A stretch of 12,332 bases of DNA from Leptolyngbyaceae cyanobacterium CSSed165cm_216 (GTDB lineage Bacteria; Cyanobacteriota; Cyanobacteriia; Phormidesmidales; Phormidesmidaceae): the NCBI GenBank assembly GCA_007135385.1, contig SLIY01000044.1:1-12332 (forward strand). Direction: 5' to 3'. Numbering within the stretch: the first letter of the stretch is position 1; each line of letters starts with the position of its first letter. The position numbers and the translations under genes are program-made. Shown here piece after piece: positions 8,157-12,332 of this stretch. The notes under the pieces were generated by a model that searched no databases, was not told where the DNA came from, and was given only the letters and a program-made list of their open reading frames with translations.

Positions 8157-8978
8157 ATGGGTAGACGACGGGGGTTACAGCGGTTTGGAATTTTAGGGCT
8201 AAGTATCATTTTGGGCGTGGCCTGTCGCCCCACTGCCCCAGGGGGTGATGGGACCCCGACCTCCCCAGCGGGGGAGGCTGCCCCCGCTACCTTATTGATT
8301 GGGGCGGCGGTCAGCCTGCAAGCGGCCATGGAGGACATCCAGCCAGAGTTTGAGGCTGAGCATCCGGATATCACCCTGGAATATACCTTCGCGGCGTCGG
8401 GCCAACTGCAACAGCAAATTGAGCAGGGCGCACCGATCGACGTTTTCCTGTCGGCAGGCATTCCCCAAATGGATGCCTTGGAACAGGCGGATCGCCTGTT
8501 GCCCGATACCCGGAAAGACTTTCTTAGCAACCAACTAGTGCTGATCGTACCCAGGGCTTCTACCTTAGGGCTGACAGACTTTAATGGCCTCACCCAGGCT
8601 GAGGTACAGCAGATTTCCGTGGGGGATTTTGGTAGTGTGCCCGCCGGTCAGTATGCCGAACAGGTGTTCAGCAATCTCGGTATTTTGGGTGACATTCAGG
8701 CGAAGCTGATTTTTGTCAACACAGTGCGCGAGGTTCTGGCCGCTGTGGCTTCGAACAATGTGGATGCGGGTATTCTGTTTGCCACCGATGCGGCCACCTC
8801 TGACCAGGTGACGGTGGCGGCCACGGCGGCAGCAGATTTACACGATCCGATTATTTATCCCCTGGCTGTGGTCGACGATACGGCCCATGCCACCGCCGCC
8901 CTGACCTTTGTGGACTATCTCTCGAAGGATGCAGCCAGAACGGTCTTTACCGACCGTGGTTTCACGGTCTTAGATTAA
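8157..8978 (+). CDS. modA: Molybdate ABC transporter substrate-binding lipoprotein
   Basis: Periplasmic oxyanion receptor for the ModBC transporter, about 273 residues. The N-terminus (MGRRRGLQRFGILGLSIILG, then VAC) looks like a lipoprotein signal with lipid-modified Cys23, although Gly at -3 is atypical. A Pro/Gly/Thr-rich tether follows to about residue 45. ModA motifs: LIGAAVSLQAAMEDI (Ser53 is the expected anion ligand), ASGQLQQQIEQGAPIDVFLSA, FLSNQLVLIVP, FVNTVREVLAAV and VDAGILFATDA. The open frame runs further upstream, but ATG 8157 is the only start placing the signal peptide at the N-terminus. An AGG lies 4 nt before it. The stop is 21 nt before modBC, so the two are surely one operon. 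The molybdate-versus-tungstate preference is not decidable from sequence. Confidence 0.92.
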   Translation: MGRRRGLQRFGILGLSIILGVACRPTAPGGDGTPTSPAGEAAPATLLIGAAVSLQAAMEDIQPEFEAEHPDITLEYTFAASGQLQQQIEQGAPIDVFLSAGIPQMDALEQADRLLPDTRKDFLSNQLVLIVPRASTLGLTDFNGLTQAEVQQISVGDFGSVPAGQYAEQVFSNLGILGDIQAKLIFVNTVREVLAAVASNNVDAGILFATDAATSDQVTVAATAAADLHDPIIYPLAVVDDTAHATAALTFVDYLSKDAARTVFTDRGFTVLD

Positions 8979-8999
8979 ACCCGACTTGGATTAAGGCCC

Positions 9000-11087
9000 A
9001 TGCCCTCTGACCTCACACCGCTCTGGATTTCCCTGAAGGTGGCTGGCTTAGCCACAGTCTTTGCCTTCTTCATCGGCATTGCCGCTGCCTACTGGATGCT
9101 GGGCTACCGGGGGCCTGGAAAGTCTGTATTGGAGGGCGTATTTGTTGCTCCTCTGGTGCTGCCGCCCACCGTAGTCGGGTTCCTATTACTCATGCTCTTT
9201 GGTCGCAGTGGCCCCCTGGCGCCCCTGTTGCAAGCCCTGGGAGTAAGGGTGATCTTTACCTGGTATGGGGCGGTGCTCAGCGCCACGGTGGTGGCATTTC
9301 CGTTGATGTATCGCACGGCGCTAGGGGCCTTTGAGCAGGTGGATATCACCCTGCTGCAAGTGGCTCGTACCCTGGGGGCGAGGGAGTGGCGGATTTTTTG
9401 GCGGATTCTGTTGCCCTTGTCTGTCCCCGGTTTGTTGGCGGGGATGACCCTATCCTTTGCCCGAGCCCTGGGGGAATTTGGGGCCACCTTGATGGTGGCT
9501 GGGAATATTCCAGGCCGCACCCAAACCATGCCGATGGCGATTTACTTCGCGGTGCAGGCGGGGGCAATGGGGCAGGCTTGGACCTGGGTACTGATGATTA
9601 TGGTGGTGTCGCTGTCGGGAATTTTGGCGGCCAATGCCTGGCAGGCTCGGCGGCAGGGGTTGGGCAAAACCGAAAACCGAAAACCGAAAACCGAAGATTC
9701 CGCTCCCGTAGGTCAGTTGGCTCAGGAGCATGGCTTACCTAATGCACCCTACGGTTCCCTCCAAAATCCAAAATCGCCAATCCAAAATTCCCCCAGACCC
9801 ACCCCTAGCCCCTCCCCAGAGGGGAACCGAACCATCCATAATTCTCTGGCAGCCTCCCACCTTCCCATCCCTTCGACTCCGTTGCTCCTACGGAGCCGCT
9901 TCGCGAACAGGGCAGGCTCCCCACCTCCCCCACCCTCCCTGGCCGTCACCCTCCACAAATCCCTAGGCCCTTTCCCCCTGGATGTGCAGTTTACCGCTGG
10001 GCCAGAAGCCCTGGGCATTCTGGGGGCTTCGGGGTCGGGTAAGTCGATCACCCTGCGCTGCATTGCTGGGGTGGAAACACCGGAGCGGGGGCGGATCGTG
10101 CTAAATGGGCGGGTGTTGTTCGATCGCGATCGCGGTATCAATTTGCCCAGCTGTGAGCGGCGGGTGGGGCTGTTGTTTCAGACCTATGCCCTATTTACCC
10201 ACCTCACCATTGCTGAGAATGTGGGCTTTGGCTTGCAGCATTTGCCCCGCCTAGAGCGCTGGCAGCGGGTGAGTTGGTGGCTAGGTGTGATGCATTTGCA
10301 GGAACTGGGCAATCGCTACCCCCAGCAGATTTCCGGTGGCCAGCAGCAACGGGTGGCCCTGGCCCGGGCCTTGGCCCCCAACCCAGAGGTGCTATTGCTA
10401 GATGAACCGCTCTCGGCCTTGGATACCTACCTGCGCAGCCAGGTGGAACAGCAATTGATCAAAACCCTGGCCACCTATCCCGGCATTGCTCTCTTTGTCA
10501 CCCACAACCTGGAAGAGGTGTTTCGGGTGTGCCCCCAGGTGATGGTGATGGCGGCGGGGCAGGCGGTGACCCATGGCACCCGCCATCAGGTGTTTGAACG
10601 ACCGGGAAGTGCGATCGCGGCTCAAATTACCGGCTGCAAAAATTTCTCCAGGGCCACTCCCCTCTCCGCCCACACCCTGAGAGCCGAGGATTGGGATTGC
10701 ACGCTAGCGGTGGTGGAGCCCCTTCCCCCCAGCCTCAGCCAAGTGGGTTTCCGGGCTCATCAGGTGGAGTTTGTGGACCATCCCCACGCCCCCAATACGT
10801 TTCCAGCCTGGGTGGTTGCCACCAGCGAAACCCCCCACCGGATGACCCTGTTTCTTAAGCTCCATCGTCCCCCCGAGACTGACCTTGCCCCAGACCGAAG
10901 GGCCGTCACTGCCCCCTACGATCTCCAGGTGGAGCTGTTCAAAGAAAAATGGCAGGTCTTGCAACAACGGCCCCTGCCCTGGCATGTCCACCTGGCCCCA
11001 GAGCGGATTCTGCTGCTCAGCGATCGCCCCCAACCAACGCCCCCAACGATGAACCCCTTGCCTGCCCACGCCAACGCTCACGCCTAA
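9000..11087 (+). CDS. modBC: Fused molybdate ABC transporter permease/ATPase ModBC
   Basis: One 695-residue polypeptide combines both transport subunits. Residues 1-220 are ModB, the membrane permease, with hydrophobic segments and the EAA loop ARTLGAREWRIF...LPLSVPG (about 122-145). Residues about 223-316 form a linker rich in Pro, Ser and Asn. Residues about 316-545 are the ModC ATPase: Walker A GASGSGKS (342-349), Q-loop Gln394, signature ISGGQQQR (444-451), Walker B LLLDEP (from 465) and switch His502. A C-terminal TOBE-like region follows (GFRAHQVEF, TPHRMTLFLKL, WHVHLAPERILLL). ModBC fusions are known in cyanobacteria, for example Anabaena variabilis. The long linker encoded by intergenic-type repeats is unusual. 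I see no ATG or GTG in frame in the linker that could start ModC alone, so ModC depends on continuous translation. AAGG 3 nt before the ATG is a weak ribosome-binding site. Confidence 0.93.
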   Translation: MPSDLTPLWISLKVAGLATVFAFFIGIAAAYWMLGYRGPGKSVLEGVFVAPLVLPPTVVGFLLLMLFGRSGPLAPLLQALGVRVIFTWYGAVLSATVVAFPLMYRTALGAFEQVDITLLQVARTLGAREWRIFWRILLPLSVPGLLAGMTLSFARALGEFGATLMVAGNIPGRTQTMPMAIYFAVQAGAMGQAWTWVLMIMVVSLSGILAANAWQARRQGLGKTENRKPKTEDSAPVGQLAQEHGLPNAPYGSLQNPKSPIQNSPRPTPSPSPEGNRTIHNSLAASHLPIPSTPLLLRSRFANRAGSPPPPPSLAVTLHKSLGPFPLDVQFTAGPEALGILGASGSGKSITLRCIAGVETPERGRIVLNGRVLFDRDRGINLPSCERRVGLLFQTYALFTHLTIAENVGFGLQHLPRLERWQRVSWWLGVMHLQELGNRYPQQISGGQQQRVALARALAPNPEVLLLDEPLSALDTYLRSQVEQQLIKTLATYPGIALFVTHNLEEVFRVCPQVMVMAAGQAVTHGTRHQVFERPGSAIAAQITGCKNFSRATPLSAHTLRAEDWDCTLAVVEPLPPSLSQVGFRAHQVEFVDHPHAPNTFPAWVVATSETPHRMTLFLKLHRPPETDLAPDRRAVTAPYDLQVELFKEKWQVLQQRPLPWHVHLAPERILLLSDRPQPTPPTMNPLPAHANAHA
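9666..9693 (+). repeat. Four tandem copies of heptamer AAAACCG inside modBC
   Basis: AAAACCG occurs four times head to tail (9666, 9673, 9680, 9687), encoding the KTENRKPKTE stretch at the start of the ModB-ModC linker. Seven-base tandem repeats are typical of cyanobacterial intergenic DNA. Because 7 is not a multiple of 3, gain or loss of one unit would break the ModC reading frame. Confidence 0.9.
9728..9753 (+). repeat. Degenerate GGTGCATTA-type interspersed element in the modBC linker
   Basis: Read on the minus strand, the sequence CGTAGGGTGCATTAGG followed by TAAGCCATGC resembles the common cyanobacterial GTAGGGTGCGTTA...TAACGCACC repeat family. Only a 4-bp GCAT/ATGC stem survives (9728-9731, 9742-9745). 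Assignment rests on recollection of the repeat family and is tentative. Confidence 0.3.
9761..9788 (+). repeat. Four CCAAAAT-type heptamers inside modBC
   Basis: CCAAAAT at 9761 and 9768, a degenerate CGCCAAT at 9775, and CCAAAAT at 9782 form a second 28-nt heptamer tract, encoding part of LQNPKSPIQNS in the linker. It is the same 7-bp period as the AAAACCG tract but a different unit, which suggests separately acquired intergenic repeats. Confidence 0.85.
9809..9824 (+). repeat. Short palindrome CCCCTC-CCCA-GAGGGG in the modBC linker
   Basis: A 6-bp perfect stem (9809-9814 with 9819-9824) around CCCA, encoding Pro/Ser-rich linker residues. This C-rich/G-rich hairpin type is frequent between cyanobacterial genes and looks out of place inside a coding region. 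Confidence 0.6.
9877..9895 (+). repeat. Short palindrome CTCCGT-N7-ACGGAG in the modBC linker
   Basis: CTCCGT (9877-9882) and ACGGAG (9890-9895) form a 6-bp stem with a 7-nt loop. The sequence continues as CCGCTTCGCGAAC, a phrase that follows similar hairpins in many cyanobacterial intergenic repeats (recollection, not searched). It encodes the LLLRSRFANRAGS part of the linker. Confidence 0.55.
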
Positions 11088-11218
11088 TCCAGCTCAAGAC
11101 CTAGCTGCCGCAGTCGCTCAGCTAACCGAGCCGCTCGTTTCCGTTCTTGCTGGGCCACTTGAGGACTAGAGCGCCGGTACAGAAACCCGGTTTCTGGGGC
11201 AGAAGGCCAGTCATGTCG
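11084..11218 (-). pseudogene. C-terminal remnant of a Uma2 (DUF820) family nuclease gene
   Basis: The minus strand encodes SSPQVAQQERKRAARLAERL, then RQLGLELD and a stop. This matches the charged coiled-coil tail typical of cyanobacterial Uma2 proteins (PD-(D/E)XK-type endonuclease fold, function unknown). Only about 45 codons remain before an in-frame TAA at 11219-11221; there is no start codon, N-terminus or catalytic core. Its TAG (11084-11086) overlaps the convergent modBC TAA (11085-11087). The upstream part (PETGFLYRR) is encoded by an inserted palindromic repeat, so true homology probably covers only the last ~28 residues. Confidence 0.55.
11180..11196. repeat. Perfect 17-bp palindrome CAGAAACCCGGTTTCTG
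   Basis: Eight-base arms CAGAAACC / GGTTTCTG flank a single C. The AGAAACC(C/G)GGTTTCT palindrome is, to my recollection, a widely dispersed small repeat in cyanobacterial genomes. Here it lies within the Uma2 C-terminal remnant. Confidence 0.75.
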
Positions 11219-11266
11219 TTAGAGCAGCGATCCTGGTAGAGAATCTTTGTCAAGGTGCAGTCGGTT

Positions 11267-11686
11267 CTAGCAATCGAGTCCGGCAGCCGCTACCGTCTCG
11301 GCATAATCCATCAAGGCTTGTTCTTCTGTCTGCGTAAACTCCGTACCATCGAGCCGATTCAGCACCATCAGGGCTCCGACCAAGGCTCCGTTGTGTTTGA
11401 CTGGGACGGCTAAGGCGGTGGTAATGCCCAGTTGCTCGGCCAGATCTTGGCGAATGCGGACATCGGTTTGGGGATTGCAGACCAGGGCAGCCTGTCCGGA
11501 CTCAAGCACTGCGCCGCAAAGGCCAGATGTACTGGTTTGGCTGCGCTTGCCTTGAATGAATGGGGCGTGTTTGCCCACAGCCGCTGCATAGACGATGGTG
11601 TTGCCCGCATCCTCGGCGATCGCCACCACGGCGGTCTCAGCTTTGACGAGTTGCTGCACTTGTTCGGCCATTTGGGATAAGGTCAT
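11267..11686 (-). CDS. Small stand-alone GAF-domain protein
   Basis: A 139-residue soluble protein consisting essentially of one GAF domain: an N-terminal helix (MTLSQMAEQVQQLVKAETAV), then NTIVYAAAVGKHAPFIQG, SGLCGAVLESGQAALVCNP, ITTALAVPVKHNGALVGALMVLNR and a C-terminal helix (FTQTEEQALMDYAETVAAAG). GAF domains bind small ligands or mediate protein contacts. There is no output domain and no bilin-binding cysteine context typical of phytochromes or cyanobacteriochromes. The pattern of three cysteines in free-methionine sulfoxide reductases is not obvious either. AGGAGG 5 nt before the ATG is an excellent ribosome-binding site, so the gene is probably expressed. It lies between two Uma2 relics on the same strand and may share a transcript with the upstream fragment (29-nt gap). 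Its ligand is unknown. Confidence 0.85.
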   Translation of the reverse strand: MTLSQMAEQVQQLVKAETAVVAIAEDAGNTIVYAAAVGKHAPFIQGKRSQTSTSGLCGAVLESGQAALVCNPQTDVRIRQDLAEQLGITTALAVPVKHNGALVGALMVLNRLDGTEFTQTEEQALMDYAETVAAAGLDC

Positions 11687-11715
11687 GGCTGCCTCCTGGG
11701 CATATTAGTAGATGG

Positions 11716-12006
11716 CTACAACCATTTTGTACCTGTCATATCGATTCCACCTGAGCGACGCTCAGCCCAGTCGCATCGGCCACCTGGGCGATCGCCATAC
11801 CCATACTCAACGTAGACAAACATGTTGCCCCCCACAAAGCCATCCTCCCGTGCCTCCAGCCAGGGACGCAGACCATCCATCAACAGGTCCATCTGTAGCT
11901 GATGGCGCTGACTTTCCATCGGTTCTCCATCGTCGTAGGGGAGTTCGGCCTGAGTTGGGGGTAGGGTTACCCCCAAGGCGGCCAATTCAGTTGGGGAAAG
12001 GGTCAT
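11716..12006 (-). pseudogene. Uma2 (DUF820) family gene with large internal deletion and frameshift
   Basis: The first ~65 residues match the N-terminus of a cyanobacterial Uma2 protein (LPPTQAELPYDDGEPM, SQRHQLQMDLLMDGLRPWL, EDGFVGGNMFVYV). The conserved continuation with the catalytic FRGPDFF...WVVWEEG core is absent. In the next frame, 11736-11804 encodes MGMAIAQVADATGLSVAQVE then SI and a stop, which resembles the C-terminal tail of Uma2 or Rpn-type nucleases. The simplest reading is a deletion joining the N-terminus to a C-terminal tail out of frame. The nominal 96-residue product ends in unrelated sequence and cannot be an active nuclease. A possible -10 TATGAT lies at 12042-12037; no Shine-Dalgarno sequence is seen. 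Confidence 0.65.
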
Positions 12007-12118
12007 GGTTCAAGGGATGACGTGGCAAGTGATTTGATCATAGCGGAGTACCCGTCTAGCCCCATGCAGGCAGTCGGAATCAGCGTACTAAACTAGAGTA
12101 TGCACATAAGGGACGACC

Positions 12119-12332
12119 ATGACGGCTCTATCTCCCCAGGTCTCCATTCAAACCTACCCATCGACAGACGGCGAGCCCGTGGCCGAAACCTTGGTTCACC
12201 TCTACGCACCCTGGAGGTGCTGCGGCAGTACCTCCAGGGTGCGGGCAACGGTGCTGAGCAATCAGTTTCTCTACTATGCCCAGGGCTTCCCCAAGTTGCG
12301 GGTGGTTCCCGATGTCATGGTGATTTTCGATG
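12119..12332 (+). CDS. Uma2 (DUF820) family endonuclease, N-terminal part (runs off window), locally frame-shifted
   Basis: The frame is open from ATG 12119 to the window end (71 codons), with AAGGGA 5 nt upstream. It begins MTALSPQVSIQTYPSTDGEP followed by VAETLVHLYA and ends ATVLSNQFLYYAQGFPKLRV, VPDVMVIFD, which is recognisable Uma2 N-terminal sequence. Between them the main frame reads PWRCCGSTSRV, which is not family-like. A neighbouring frame of the same DNA (12208-12240) reads TLEVLRQYLQG, the expected helix. Two compensating indels therefore scrambled about 11 residues while restoring the frame. Whether the protein is still functional is doubtful, and the rest lies outside the window. 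It is divergent from the deleted Uma2 copy across a 112-nt spacer. Confidence 0.7.
   Translation, partial: MTALSPQVSIQTYPSTDGEPVAETLVHLYAPWRCCGSTSRVRATVLSNQFLYYAQGFPKLRVVPDVMVIFD

Noticed and set aside
9386..9742. 118-codon open frame overlapping modB in another frame
   Set aside because: The Gly-rich shadow translation lies over the well-conserved permease region.
11267..11686. GAF protein as a bilin-binding photoreceptor or methionine sulfoxide reductase
   Set aside because: It is a single GAF domain without the expected chromophore-binding Cys-His context or the catalytic cysteine pattern.
11712..12020. Plus-strand 102-codon open frame over the Uma2 relic
   Set aside because: It is an antisense shadow; the minus strand carries recognisable Uma2 sequence.

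Overview
The window is almost certainly chromosomal DNA of a filamentous or unicellular cyanobacterium. The octamer GCGATCGC (HIP1) occurs at least 11 times in 12.3 kb (81, 1213, 3988, 4231, 7174, 8033, 10126, 10611, 11020, 11616, 11788), where about 0.2 would be expected by chance. Other cyanobacterial marks are heptamer tandem repeats, Uma2/DUF820 nuclease relics, a fused ModBC transporter, and the gene order nifJ, DHOD-like protein, pfkA, which I recall from other cyanobacteria such as Synechocystis.

Layout. (1) 3-4401, plus strand: central carbon metabolism. It holds the 3' part of nifJ (pyruvate:ferredoxin oxidoreductase), a dihydroorotate-dehydrogenase-like flavoprotein lacking the usual catalytic loop, and pfkA (6-phosphofructokinase). 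Hairpins lie after nifJ and after pfkA. (2) 4593-5471: mtnP (methylthioadenosine phosphorylase, methionine salvage), whose stop codon interlocks with that of the convergent regulator gene. (3) 5468-11087: a molybdate/oxyanion island. A minus-strand one-component regulator (XRE-type HTH plus a periplasmic-binding-protein-like sensor) is divergent from mop (molbindin), a TauE/SafE-type membrane protein, modA (binding lipoprotein) and modBC (permease and ATPase in one polypeptide). The divergent spacer carries a perfect 7-bp inverted repeat (GCCAGTA...TACTGGC), and a third copy of the half-site overlaps the regulator's predicted -10 box. (4) 11084-12332: a decayed accessory tail containing three Uma2-family relics or partial genes and a small GAF-domain gene.

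How it fits together. ModA would capture molybdate or tungstate in the periplasm, and the ModB half of ModBC would pass it through the membrane, driven by the ModC half. Mop would buffer it in the cytoplasm. The HTH-PBP protein is the obvious candidate to sense the intracellular oxyanion and control both divergent transcription units through the GCCAGTA boxes. The TauE-like protein may handle sulfite, sulfate or another oxyanion that competes with molybdate; this is inference from position only.

The most unusual structure is the linker joining ModB to ModC (about residues 223-316). Its DNA is a back-to-back patchwork of cyanobacterial intergenic repeats (AAAACCG heptamers, CCAAAAT heptamers, two short palindromes, a C-rich phrase also found in the pfkA leader), yet it stays open in frame. 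The heptamer tracts could shift the frame if they gain or lose a unit. No RNA genes, CRISPR arrays or complete insertion sequences were seen, and no gene-free stretch exceeds 300 bases.
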